DNA from: Micromonospora sp. C95
Lineage (GTDB): Bacteria; Actinomycetota; Actinomycetes; Mycobacteriales; Micromonosporaceae
Length of the DNA stretch: 64,000 nt
Direction of reading: 5' to 3'
NCBI RefSeq assembly: GCF_018070465.1
Contig: NZ_JAGPXT010000015.1
Span: forward strand, 73,672-137,671
The translations under genes were made by a program, and so were the position numbers. The notes beneath the pieces are model-generated. The model worked only from the letters and a program-made list of their open reading frames with translations. It was not told the DNA's origin and searched no databases. The first letter of the stretch is position 1; every line of letters starts with the position of its first letter. Below are positions 26,373 through 35,291 of this stretch, piece by piece.

Positions 26373-27308
26373 TCAGCGGCTGGTCGCGACCGCTGCGGTC
26401 GGTGCCTCGGTGGCATCCAGCCGCAGGCGGCGGGTGCGCCGGGCCTGGCGTACGGCGTCGGCGGTGAAGACGATCAAGGCGAGCCAGACCAGGGTGAAGC
26501 CGGCCAGCCGGGCCGGCGGCATCGGCTCGTGGAAGATCAGTACACCGAAGCCGAGCTGGAGGATCGGCGCCACGTACTGGAGCATGCCGAGGGCGGTCAG
26601 CGGCAGCCGGTTGGCGGCACCGGCGAAGAGCAGCAGCGGGATGGCGGTCAGCGCCCCGGCCAGCACCAGCAGGGCCGTGTGCCCGGCCGATACGTGGCCG
26701 AACGCGGCGGCACCGGTGGCGGCGAGCCAGCCGAGGTAGCCGAGCGCGGGCAGCGACAGCACCGCCGACTCGACGAACAGACCCTCCGCCGCGGGCAGGC
26801 CGAGGCGCTTCTTCACCAGGCTGTACCCACCGAAACTGAACGCCAGGATGAGCGCGAGATACGGCAGCCGACCGTAGTCGACGGTGAGCACGGCCACGGC
26901 CAGGGCGCCGATGCCGAGCGCCGACCACTGCGCCGGTCGCAGCCGCTCACGTAGCACCAGCACCCCGAGCAGGACCACCACCAGCGGATTGATGAAGTAG
27001 CCGAGGGCGGTCTCCACCACTCGGTCGGAGTTGACACCGTAGATGTAGGTGAACCAGTTGACCGCGATCAGCGTGGCTGCGGCACCGATTCCCGCGAGGG
27101 TTCGTGGCCGGCGGAGCAGGGCCCGCAGGAAGCCGACGTTGCGCAGCGCGACGAGCAGCAGTGCGACGAAGGCGACGGACCACACCACCCGGTGGGCGAG
27201 GATCTCCAGTGGTCCGGCCGGACGCAGCAGCTTGAAGTAGAGCGGGAAGAACCCCCACAGCAGGTAGGCACCAAGTCCGTAGAGGTAGCCGAGACGGAGC
27301 GACGTCAC
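26373..27308 (-). CDS. rarD: RarD/EamA family permease
   Basis: A 311-residue membrane protein with ten predicted helices in two EamA halves. The RarD signature is clear: GLGAYLLWGFFPLYFKLL near the N-terminus, NWFTYIYGVNSDRVVETALG in the middle and LPLTALGMLQYVAPILQ in the second half. RarD proteins are linked to chloramphenicol sensitivity in other bacteria, but the substrate is not established. The GTG start overlaps the stop of the decayed acetyltransferase frame. Confidence 0.9.
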   Translation of the reverse strand: MTSLRLGYLYGLGAYLLWGFFPLYFKLLRPAGPLEILAHRVVWSVAFVALLLVALRNVGFLRALLRRPRTLAGIGAAATLIAVNWFTYIYGVNSDRVVETALGYFINPLVVVLLGVLVLRERLRPAQWSALGIGALAVAVLTVDYGRLPYLALILAFSFGGYSLVKKRLGLPAAEGLFVESAVLSLPALGYLGWLAATGAAAFGHVSAGHTALLVLAGALTAIPLLLFAGAANRLPLTALGMLQYVAPILQLGFGVLIFHEPMPPARLAGFTLVWLALIVFTADAVRQARRTRRLRLDATEAPTAAVATSR

Positions 27309-27613
27309 GGTTCCACCGTAAGGGCCTCATGGGGTTGTCGATCCTTGCTGGTGAGCGGACTCACGGCCTGGCCGCGCTGGTCCAGCTCCATCCAACGGTC
27401 GGCCCGTACGCCGCCGAATCCGATTTTCGCGTACACCCCGTGGGCGTCGATGGTGGCCAGCAGGATCCGGCGTACGCCGAGCTCGGCCAGGTGGTCCCCG
27501 ACCGCGCCCGCCAACCAGGTGCCCAGCCCGCGACCCCGTAGGGCCCAGTGCCTGACCTGGGTAGGTCCAAGCAGCCAATTCTCGCGATGTGGCCGGACGC
27601 GCCGCCCCGGTGG
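27305..27613 (-). pseudogene. Remnant of a GNAT acetyltransferase (C-terminal half)
   Basis: An open frame of 103 codons encodes the acetyl-CoA-binding motif RGRGLGTWLAGAVGDHL, then RRILLATIDAHGVYAKIGF and RWMELDQ. This is the C-terminal half of a short GNAT protein of the DAHGxYxKxGF type. Upstream in the same frame there is a stop (27614-27616) and no usual start codon, and the residues before motif A do not match the family. A TTG at 27514 could start only 69 residues. The gene is probably a 5'-decayed remnant whose stop still overlaps the rarD start. Confidence 0.6.
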
Positions 27614-27654
27614 TCACCGTTACCGGCAACCACCGGGACTCGCGGCGGGTGGTG

Positions 27655-28050
27655 TCAGTCTCGGTCGAGGATGGCGCCGAGGATCCAGGTGACGACGCCG
27701 ACGAAGAGTGCCCCCAGCACCGCGGCCGGCCAGAAGCCGTCGACGTCGAAGGGCAGTCCCGCCTGATCCGCGATCCAGCCGGTGAGCAGGAACAGCAGGC
27801 CGTTGACCACGAGGGCGATCAGGCCGAGGGTGAGCAGGTAGAAGCCGCAGCCGACGGTCTTGATGATCGGCTGGAGCACCCCGTTGACCACCCCGAAGAT
27901 GACCGCGACGAGGATCAGGGTGAGGATCGTCTCGGAGACCGACTCGGTGTCGAGCGAGATACCGGGAATGAGCAGTGTGGCCAGCCAGAAGGCCACCGCC
28001 GTGGCGCCGACCCGGATCAGTAGACCTTTCAGAAAACCCATGGCGGGCAT
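27655..28050 (-). CDS. Phage-holin-like small membrane protein (YvlD type)
   Basis: A 131-residue protein with four hydrophobic segments, resembling the phage holin 4 superfamily (YvlD-like; PF04020). The pattern VVNGVLQPIIKTVGCGFYLLTLG is typical. These chromosomal proteins are widespread and not tied to a prophage; nothing phage-like is nearby. An internal ATG at 28041 is an equally good start. The function is unknown, possibly envelope stress. Confidence 0.8.
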   Translation of the reverse strand: MPAMGFLKGLLIRVGATAVAFWLATLLIPGISLDTESVSETILTLILVAVIFGVVNGVLQPIIKTVGCGFYLLTLGLIALVVNGLLFLLTGWIADQAGLPFDVDGFWPAAVLGALFVGVVTWILGAILDRD

Positions 28051-28086
28051 GGTGCCACGGCGGGCGCATGGGCGGAACCCGCGAGA

Positions 28087-29958
28087 TCACTGCGCTTGGC
28101 CAATGGCTCGCGCGCCGACGAGCTGCGCCTCGATCGGGGTGCGGGCGAGCACTGCCCACCGCAGGGCCCGCCGGTTGACCACGGCGACCATGTCGGGCCG
28201 GATGCGGGTCAGTGACTCCGCCGCGTCGCCCAGTCCGAGCGCGTTGCCGGCGACGGTGGCTTCCGCCCGGCTCAGCGGCTGGAACACCGCCAGGTCGACC
28301 CGGCCCAACGCGTCCGCGTCGGCCGGCGTCAGCACGTCGCGGACCAGCAGCGTGGTGTGCCAGGCGGTGCCCGGCCGGGGACCGGCGGGCGGCGGCGCGT
28401 CCAGCACCACGAGTACCGGGGCGAGCGGCGTACCGGGTTCTCCCGTGACCGGCCGACCCGGTCGGATCAGCGGCACCGGCCGACCCGTGCCCCGGACGAA
28501 CCGCGCCCAGGCGTGCGGCCGGCCGGTCTGGACGATCACCCGGGCACCGAGTGCCATCGCGCGTACGGCGACCAACTGGGCAGCGGACACCCCACCGACG
28601 AGCATCAGTCGCGTGCTCTCCGGCCGGAACAGCCGCACGGTGACGGCATCGCCGTGCCGGTTGACGCCGATCACCAGCCCGGCGGCGCCGAACGGCACCT
28701 CCCGCACCAGGTCCCCGGCACCGTACGGCACCTCCCGATTCGGGTCTCCGGCATCGGTCAGCGGTGCTGCCCCGGGCCGAGCCACCGGCAGCGTCGCGGC
28801 GAGCCCGTCCCACTGCCGGCCGTCGAGCCGCTCCAGGGTCGCGCCGTCGGCGGCGGCCGTCCGGCGCAGCTGCCGAGCCGCGTCCGACAAGTCGGTGGGC
28901 GTCGGCGCGGCGAGCCGAACGAGCAGCGCGGTGGCCGTCGGCCGCTCCGTCCCGGCGTGCAGCGACACCGTGATCGCGGTCGCCGGCAGCTGCCACAGCC
29001 GGTGCACAAGCGTGGCCGCGTCCCCGCCCGGCCAACGACTCAACCGGAAGGTGGTCTGGAGCAGGCGACCGCAGCGGACCGTTTGCCACGATTCCCGCAC
29101 CGGCCGCCCGTCGTGGTGGGCGAACTCGGCGAGCACCCGCCGGATCGGTTGCTCGCCCATCGGCCGCACGGTCAACGGGCGCAGCCGCCGGACGATCCGG
29201 CGGACGGCGCCCGCGAGGGCTTGCCGCAACGCATCTTCCGGCCAGCCCCGCGCCCGCGACACCCGCACCGCCAGCACCGCCCGATCCCGCCCGGCCAACT
29301 GCCCGTCGGTGAGCTGACGGTACGAGACGGCCGGCACGCCGCCGCCGGCACCGAGCGCCGGTGCCGGCGTACCGGTCAGGAGAAGTTGTACGCATACCGG
29401 CGGGCCCTGGTCGGTCTCGGCCGCAAGCAGCGACGCGGGCGACGGTAGTGACTGCTCGCGGTCACCGATCAGGTCGGCCGGGTCGCCGATCTCCAGCAGT
29501 GCCATCAGGCCGTCCGGGTCGTCCAGGATCGCGGCGAAACCATCGCCCAGCTCGACGGAACCGATCACGGCGTTCGGGTTCACCAGACCGAGCAGCTCGG
29601 TCGGACCGTCGTCAGGTCCGGTCGTACGCCGCCGGCTCAGAAAGCCAACGCCGGTGACCAGCCACTCGTGCAACCATCGCCGGCGGACCCGGCTCCAGGT
29701 CACGGTGAGCACCACGGCCGCCACAAGTGTCGTGGCGGCCGTTGCCAGGGGACCCCGGCCCGGAACCACGACGATCGCCGCCGCCACCACCTGGGTGGTG
29801 ACGATCTGGCCGGGGCGGACAGGAGTCGAGCGCCATCGGCGGCCGGGTGGTCGCCGTGGCTCGTTGGGACGGATCCGACGGCCGGATCCGGACGACGGAT
29901 CGTCGGAGGGCGGGAGGCCGGGCGCGTCCGGGCGGGCCGAAGTGAGGGTCGCCGCCAC
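28087..29958 (-). CDS. eccE: Type VII secretion protein EccE
   Basis: A membrane component of the ESX secretion machine. Two closely spaced transmembrane helices (about residues 42-85) are followed by a large globular domain, as in EccE. GTG 29958 gives 623 residues and has GGGAGG five bases upstream; ATG 30006 gives 639 residues with no good ribosome-binding site. The remaining core genes eccB, eccC and eccD are not in the window. The gene points away from the two esx genes, with a shared control region of about 230 bases. Confidence 0.8.
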   Translation of the reverse strand: MAATLTSARPDAPGLPPSDDPSSGSGRRIRPNEPRRPPGRRWRSTPVRPGQIVTTQVVAAAIVVVPGRGPLATAATTLVAAVVLTVTWSRVRRRWLHEWLVTGVGFLSRRRTTGPDDGPTELLGLVNPNAVIGSVELGDGFAAILDDPDGLMALLEIGDPADLIGDREQSLPSPASLLAAETDQGPPVCVQLLLTGTPAPALGAGGGVPAVSYRQLTDGQLAGRDRAVLAVRVSRARGWPEDALRQALAGAVRRIVRRLRPLTVRPMGEQPIRRVLAEFAHHDGRPVRESWQTVRCGRLLQTTFRLSRWPGGDAATLVHRLWQLPATAITVSLHAGTERPTATALLVRLAAPTPTDLSDAARQLRRTAAADGATLERLDGRQWDGLAATLPVARPGAAPLTDAGDPNREVPYGAGDLVREVPFGAAGLVIGVNRHGDAVTVRLFRPESTRLMLVGGVSAAQLVAVRAMALGARVIVQTGRPHAWARFVRGTGRPVPLIRPGRPVTGEPGTPLAPVLVVLDAPPPAGPRPGTAWHTTLLVRDVLTPADADALGRVDLAVFQPLSRAEATVAGNALGLGDAAESLTRIRPDMVAVVNRRALRWAVLARTPIEAQLVGARAIGQAQ

Positions 29959-30030
29959 CGTAGCCTCCCTTGAACCGTCACCGATCGCGACATCGACGAC
30001 GCCCATCGTAGTTGCCGGCGATCGAGGACG

Positions 30031-30039
30031 TTGTCCACA
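30031..30039 (+). promoter_or_regulatory. DnaA-box sequence in the eccE/esx intergenic region
   Basis: TTGTCCACA, the high-GC actinobacterial DnaA box, lies between divergent eccE and the first esx gene. The same nonamer occurs twice at 46611-46638. A single copy could be chance. Confidence 0.4.
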
Positions 30040-30184
30040 GGGGAACGAGGTGGGGTAGCAGAACCGCGATCGTGTCGCTACTCTCAGCGACGAGTTCTCG
30101 TTGGCCCATCCCGCGTCGTGCTCGCCCTCCGGCGTCGTGGGTGGTGCGTACCGCCGCAGGGCCAGCCACGATCGAGGAGACGAG

Positions 30185-30517
30185 GTGACGTCCAAGGTGT
30201 CCCAGACCCAGGCAGAGGCCGCGGTGATGCAGCAGACCGCGGCGAAGTTCGAGCAGACCGACCAGTCGTTGCAGTCGATGCTCAGTGGACTGTTGGTCCA
30301 GCTGGAGGTCCTCCAGCAGGCCTGGCGCGGGGCTGGTGGCCGATCGTTCGAGCAGGTCAAACGGAAGTGGGCGGAGGATCAGGCCGGGCTGCAGCAGGCG
30401 CTGCGGGAGACGGCGGGCGCGATCCGCACCGCCGGCACCCGCTACGACGCGTCGGACACCGAGGCGGCCGCCCGGGTGGCGGCCACCAACCGTGGCGGCA
30501 TCCAACTGCCGCTATAG
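30185..30517 (+). CDS. WXG100 (ESAT-6-like) protein 1
   Basis: A 110-residue helical-hairpin protein secreted by ESX systems. The WxG turn is W47-R-G, and the C-terminal secretion motif YxxxD is Y87-D91 (YDASD). GTG 30185 has GAGGAG eight bases upstream; longer frames lack support. It is followed 24 bases later by a second WXG100 gene, forming the usual heterodimer pair. Confidence 0.88.
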   Translation: MTSKVSQTQAEAAVMQQTAAKFEQTDQSLQSMLSGLLVQLEVLQQAWRGAGGRSFEQVKRKWAEDQAGLQQALRETAGAIRTAGTRYDASDTEAAARVAATNRGGIQLPL

Positions 30518-30541
30518 CCACGACTCAGGGAGAAGAATCCG

Positions 30542-30835
30542 ATGGAGCACGGTGTGCTGGTCGTCAACTTCGCCGCGCTGCAACAGGCCAGTGCGGACAT
30601 CCAGCGAGCGCTCAACACGCTCGATGCACAGCTCGGCCAGTTGGAGCGCGACGCGGCGCCGCTGGTAGCCAGCTGGTCCGGTGCGGCACAGCAGGCCTAC
30701 GAGCAGCGGCAGGCGCGGTGGCGTAACGCCTCGCAGGATCTCCAGGCGATGTTGCGGGACATCAAGCTTGCGGTGGACGAGTCCGCAGCTGACTATCTCG
30801 ACACCGAGAAGCGGAACACCGGCCTGTTCCAGTGA
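30542..30835 (+). CDS. WXG100 (ESAT-6-like) protein 2
   Basis: A 97-residue partner of protein 1. The WxG turn is W45-S-G47 and the YxxxE export motif is Y85-E89 (YLDTE). GGAGAAG precedes the ATG. The pair likely forms an antiparallel four-helix bundle recognised by EccC. A palindromic terminator lies 12 bases downstream. Confidence 0.9.
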   Translation: MEHGVLVVNFAALQQASADIQRALNTLDAQLGQLERDAAPLVASWSGAAQQAYEQRQARWRNASQDLQAMLRDIKLAVDESAADYLDTEKRNTGLFQ

Positions 30836-30847
30836 ACCTCCGCCGCC

Positions 30848-30873
30848 GGGGTGACGCCGATCGGCGTCACCCC
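30848..30873. terminator. 26-base perfect palindrome between esx and mycP
   Basis: GGGGTGACGCCGA and its exact complement follow each other without a spacer. The right half contains the mycosin stop codon (30867-30869). It can act as terminator for both convergent transcripts. Confidence 0.75.
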
Positions 30874-32115
30874 ACGTCGTGGCCGTGGTCGGCGGGACGC
30901 CATCGTCGGCGTACCCCTCGGGGCACCACCACCGCGGCCAGCACGACGGTGGCCACCAACGGCATGCCCGCGCCGGTGAGCAGCAGTGCCCGGGTCTGTG
31001 CGGCCCGTCGACGGTCCTGCTGTGCCAGTAGCGCCGGATCAGGCCGGTCGTCGGCCAGCCCGGTCGCCGCCCGCGCGTGCCTCGGCACCGAACCGGTCTC
31101 GGTCACCGCCCGGTACGGATTGAGTACCCCCGCACCGTATCCGTCGCCGGGGGCCGGATCGGCGCTGGCGACGATCCGCCGGGCCACCTCCAACGCGCTC
31201 AGGTCGGGGCGGTACTGGCGCAGCAGGGCTGCGGTGGCGGCGACGAAGGGCGCCGCGTAGCTGGTGCCGTCGGCACTGCGATGACCATCCCCGGGTGCGG
31301 CGACCAGCACGTCGAGACCGGGAGCGACGAGATCCACGTGCGTGCCGGTCTGCGAGAAGTCGGTCCGCATGCCGTCCGCTCCGACCGCGCCGACCCCGAG
31401 TACCCCGCCGTAGGTGGCCGGATACGGGCGTCGCTGGCCGTCGGCGGACAGGTTGCCGGCGGCAGCCACCACGACCACGTCCCGGCTGAGCGCGTACGCG
31501 ACAGGCGCGGACAACGGGATGGTCGGCGTAGAGAACCACGGAGAGGTTGACCACGGCGGCGCCCTGGTCGACCGCCCAGCGGACCGCTCGGCCGAGGTCC
31601 CGGGGCGTCGCCGTGCGTCCCGTCCCGTGCCCGGCCACGACCTGTTGCTCACTCACCCGGACCGGCAGGATCCGGGCCTTGGGCGCCAGCCCCTGGAAGG
31701 CCGTCCCGTCGCGGGGCGCCGCGGCGATGATGCTCGCCACGCCGGTGCCGTGCCCGACACAGTCGAGGCCGCCGTCGCCGCCGGGATCGAGCAGGTCAAT
31801 GCCGGCCAGCACCCGACCGGCGAGTTGCGGGTGCCGTCGGTCCACGCCCGAGTCGACCACCGCCACGGTCACCCCGGCACCGGTGGCCAGCCGAGCAAGA
31901 CGCTCCGGGGCGTACCGTTGCTGCGCCCAGGGGGCTGCGGAGACCGGCCCGGCCGGAGCCGGTGGCGAGGCGCACCCCGGCGCGGCGCGGGCCGGGGGCA
32001 CCGCGACCGTCGTCATCGGGCCGGCCAGCAGGATCGCGGTCAGCCCCGTCCGGAGGACGCCCGGTGGGCGCCGACCACCTCGCCGGCGTCGCCGCGCACC
32101 GCGTGTCCGGTACAT
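30867..32115 (-). pseudogene. mycP: Mycosin (ESX subtilisin-like protease), interrupted by a frameshift
   Basis: The protein would cleave ESX substrates at the membrane. The first reading frame encodes a signal peptide, the catalytic Asp (VAVVDSGVD) and His (CVGHGTGVAS), and runs to AVVNLSVVLYADHP. The next frame continues with PLSAPVAYALSRDVVVVAAAGN, the catalytic Ser (GTSYAAPFVAATAALL) and a C-terminal membrane anchor. The break is at the C-run (plus-strand GGG 31516-31518), consistent with one inserted base. The ATG at 32115 has GGAGG six bases upstream. The cause may be a true mutation, programmed shifting or a sequencing error. All three catalytic residues are otherwise intact. Confidence 0.8.
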
Positions 32116-32267
32116 CGACTGCCTCCGTATCGTGTCGACACCGAGACGGGATGTTATCGGTTGCTGGTGAGCCGGGTGGGCCACCGGCGGCCTGACATTG
32201 TGATCTTGCAATCACCTTGTAGGTTGTATCCGATACCTATGGCCTGTGCCCGGGAGGAGGGGTGGCC

Positions 32268-35200
32268 GTGACCGACTGGGAGCCGGCCACCGGGGCCGAG
32301 GCGGCGATGCGAGACGCGCTGCACGGCAATGACCAGCAGCTTTACTTCCGGATCCTGTCCGGAGTCGAGCTGCTGCTGCCGGTCTCCGCGCAGGCGGCCG
32401 CGGGGCGGACACCGGTGGGCTGGGGCACGTGGACAACCGGCGGCCGGACGCACGTGCTGGCGTTCACCTCCGCCGAGGCGATGCGGGCCTGTCTCGGTGA
32501 GCACGCCGGGCCCAGCCGACGCACCGGGTACGCGGAACTCGCCGCGAGCTGGCCGAATCACGAGTGGTGGCTGGCGGTGAACCCCGGCCTGCCCATCGAG
32601 GGCTACCTGCCCGCCTGGTATGTGTCCCAGCTGTCCCGAGGTGATGTCCGGCTGCCCGGCCGTACGGTGGGCGCACGCGCTCGGTTGGAACGTGTCGAGG
32701 CGCTGAACCGGGCCCGCGACGCCGCCTCGGCCTCATCCGCTCCGGCGACGCCGAACCCGCCCTCCGCACCGCGGTCGTCGGGTCCGGTCCGACCGACGCA
32801 GCTCTCCGCGGCACCACCGGTGGTGCCGGCGGCCTTTCATCTTCCCGAGGTGCCGCCGGCGGCGGCGGGCACAGTTGCTCGACCTCGCACGGACTCCGCC
32901 GACCGTGCAGCCGACCCGGCCCGCCCGGCACCGCCCGACAGTAGCGGGATGGGGCGTGCCGACGCCCAGCGGCCGGGTGGTCTGGGTGCTGCTCGGCCGG
33001 ACGGCCGCGGCACCGTGGGTGGTGGTGCGTCGCCACGGCGACCGGCACCGGGGCGGAGCGAGGTACCGACGTCCGGCGGGCCCGGATGGCCCACGGCACC
33101 GGACCGGGCCGGCGCGCCCGCAAACGGAGCTCCGCCCGGCCCCGAGCCGACCGCTCAGCGATCCTTCTTCGAGCCGGCGAACGGTCGCTCGACGCATCGC
33201 GGCGACCGCCTTGCCGACCGGGCCGTACCACCGTCGCGGTTTCGGGGTGGTCAGCCGTTTCCCCGCCGCGGACCGGCCGGTGAACCGCCGTCCGACGGTT
33301 CGACCCGCGCTTTCGTGTTCAGCGAGAACGACCAGGCCACCACCCGGACGAGTCCGGTCCCGAACGAGGAGACGACCCAGCCGCTGCCACCGCCCGACGG
33401 GCCGGTTCGGTCGCTGCGGGTGAGCACCCCGGTCGGCTGGGCGGTCCCGGGTGGCGGTGATCCGACCGCCGGTGGCGGTGATCCCGCCGAGACGCCACCC
33501 CGTCGCCAGCCGGCGGAGGAACAACCGACCTCGGCGGCCGAGCCGGTCTCCGCCCCGCCTGCGCCGCGTCGTGGCTTCACCCCGATCGTGATAGAGGGCA
33601 CCATCATCGAGGCCCGGGACCTCAGCCTCACCAACGGCCACCCGGGTCAGCCCGGCGGGCCGCCGGACGGCGGCGGCACGGCCGGAGCGGGCGCGGCGTC
33701 GGCTCGTCCGGCACCGCAGGACGCGAGGGTCTCCGCCCCTGCGGAGCCAGCGTTTGCCGACCCCGAGCCGGCGTTTGCCGACCCCGAGCCGACGGCTGCC
33801 GATCCCGAAGCGACGGCTGTCGATCCCGAACCGACGGTACGCTTTCCAACCCGCCGGCCGGAGCCGACGGCGTCGGAAGCCGAGCCGACCGTGGCGGTGC
33901 CGGCAGCGCCGCCCGAGCCGACCGTCCCGGTCCGGACGGTGCCGCCCGAGCCGACCGTGGCGGCACCGCCAGTGCCGCCCGAGCCGACCGTCCCGGTCCA
34001 GACGGTGCCGCCCGAGCCGACCGTCCCGGTCCAGACGGCGCCGCCCGAGCCGACCGGCCCCGAACGATCGGCGACGCCCGGGTCGACGGCCGCCGATCCG
34101 GCGGCCAGCCCGGCACCGCCGCGCCAGGCTCAGGTGGATGCCGGGGTCGAAATGGCCGCGTCGGTCGACGCCCGACCGGCGGCCGTCCCGGTCGCGGAGC
34201 GGCCGTCGCTGTTCACGCCGGCGTCCGCGTCGGCCGCAGGAGCACCCGAGGGGTCCGAGCCCTCGGGTGCGACGCCCACGTCCGGCCCGCCCACGGCGGC
34301 CACCGCGTCCGCCGATCCGCCCTTCCAACCCGCCAACGAGGTGGAGGAAGACCTGTACGGCGCCGCCGAGGCCGGCAGCACGGACACGTTCCTCTCCACG
34401 TTGCTGTTGGCCCGGGTTCTCATGCCGGTCGCGGCCGACTCCGCCGCCGGTAGCCGCCCTGGCGACCTGGGCTTCGTCTGGCCGGCCGTGCAACTGGACG
34501 GGCAGACCTTCGTGGTGGCATTCACCTCCCCGCAGCGCCTTGCCGACCACACCGATCCGGCGGCCGAGACGGTGCAGGTCCGCTTCGTCCAGCTCATCCG
34601 CAAGTGGCCCGACCTTTCGTGGTCGTTCGCCGTCAACCCCGGCACCCCGGTGGGTGCGAAGCTGCCCGGTGAGCAGATCGTCGGGCTGGCCAACTGGGCT
34701 GCCGAACTCGGCCTCGGCGACGACGCCGAGGGCGAGCCCGAGCCGACCGTCGAGACCCCCGCACCGGCGAGCAGCCCACGGCAGGCGGCGCCAGCGGGTG
34801 ATCTGACCCGGCCGATCGTGATGCAGAAGGCGATCGCACCCAGCCAACTCGGCTACTACCTGGAACGGGGCTACGACCGGGTCTCCGGATTCGTGCACCG
34901 GGCCAGCGAGCTGGCGCATCTCACCACCCCGGCCGCCCTCTACCGGGCGCTCGGCCTCAACCACCCCGAGTCGCCGTTCGCGCCGGACGCCGAACAGATC
35001 TACGTGCTCCGGTGGCCGGCCTACCGGCCGAGCCTGTACCGCATCCCGTACGGCGGGCAGAACGAGGCGGCCATGCGGGCGATGGAGGGCTGGGTCATCG
35101 AACGCGCCCCGTTCCGGGGCAACGGCTTCGCCCCCGGCGAGGGCAGCGACGTGCTGGCCGAGTTCAAGGTGGACAGCGTCCGGCTGCCGCACGGCGCTCA

Positions 35201-35291
35201 ACTGGTACGCATCGATGCCTCGGGCAGTGAGCGGCTGGTCGCCGTACTCGACGCCGACACGCTCTCCTGGCAGGAGGTCGGTGAACGGTGA
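32268..35291 (+). CDS. Large SseB-like, proline-rich protein of the ESX locus
   Basis: A protein of 1007 residues. Residues about 10-120 form an SseB-like domain (LYFRILSGVELLLPVS, HVLAFTSAEAM). Residues 140-665 are a Pro/Ala/Glu/Thr-rich linker with tandem repeats. A second SseB-like domain follows at about 670-800 (FLSTLLLARVLMPVA, FVVAFTSPQRLADH). The last 170 residues form a separate conserved-looking domain (LGYYLERGYDRVSGFVHRAS, YVLRWPAYRPSLYRIPYGG) that I cannot name. GTG 32268 has GGAGGAGG seven bases upstream; GTG 32262 is the alternative. It could be an ESX-associated structural or effector protein; that is inference. Confidence 0.72.
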   Translation: MTDWEPATGAEAAMRDALHGNDQQLYFRILSGVELLLPVSAQAAAGRTPVGWGTWTTGGRTHVLAFTSAEAMRACLGEHAGPSRRTGYAELAASWPNHEWWLAVNPGLPIEGYLPAWYVSQLSRGDVRLPGRTVGARARLERVEALNRARDAASASSAPATPNPPSAPRSSGPVRPTQLSAAPPVVPAAFHLPEVPPAAAGTVARPRTDSADRAADPARPAPPDSSGMGRADAQRPGGLGAARPDGRGTVGGGASPRRPAPGRSEVPTSGGPGWPTAPDRAGAPANGAPPGPEPTAQRSFFEPANGRSTHRGDRLADRAVPPSRFRGGQPFPRRGPAGEPPSDGSTRAFVFSENDQATTRTSPVPNEETTQPLPPPDGPVRSLRVSTPVGWAVPGGGDPTAGGGDPAETPPRRQPAEEQPTSAAEPVSAPPAPRRGFTPIVIEGTIIEARDLSLTNGHPGQPGGPPDGGGTAGAGAASARPAPQDARVSAPAEPAFADPEPAFADPEPTAADPEATAVDPEPTVRFPTRRPEPTASEAEPTVAVPAAPPEPTVPVRTVPPEPTVAAPPVPPEPTVPVQTVPPEPTVPVQTAPPEPTGPERSATPGSTAADPAASPAPPRQAQVDAGVEMAASVDARPAAVPVAERPSLFTPASASAAGAPEGSEPSGATPTSGPPTAATASADPPFQPANEVEEDLYGAAEAGSTDTFLSTLLLARVLMPVAADSAAGSRPGDLGFVWPAVQLDGQTFVVAFTSPQRLADHTDPAAETVQVRFVQLIRKWPDLSWSFAVNPGTPVGAKLPGEQIVGLANWAAELGLGDDAEGEPEPTVETPAPASSPRQAAPAGDLTRPIVMQKAIAPSQLGYYLERGYDRVSGFVHRASELAHLTTPAALYRALGLNHPESPFAPDAEQIYVLRWPAYRPSLYRIPYGGQNEAAMRAMEGWVIERAPFRGNGFAPGEGSDVLAEFKVDSVRLPHGAQLVRIDASGSERLVAVLDADTLSWQEVGER
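33908..34072 (+). repeat. Five 33-base tandem repeats in the linker of the SseB-like gene
   Basis: Units start at 33908, 33941, 33974, 34007 and 34040, each beginning GCCGCCCGAG. Each codes for 11 residues of the form PPEPTVPVQTV. The near-identity at DNA level suggests recent expansion; copy number may vary between strains. Confidence 0.85.

Noticed and set aside
27655..28050. Prophage marker from the holin-like protein
   Set aside because: The YvlD-type proteins are ordinary chromosomal genes, and no phage gene is near.
33750..34075. CRISPR-like array
   Set aside because: The regular repeats are coding, contiguous without spacers, and in frame within a Pro-rich linker.
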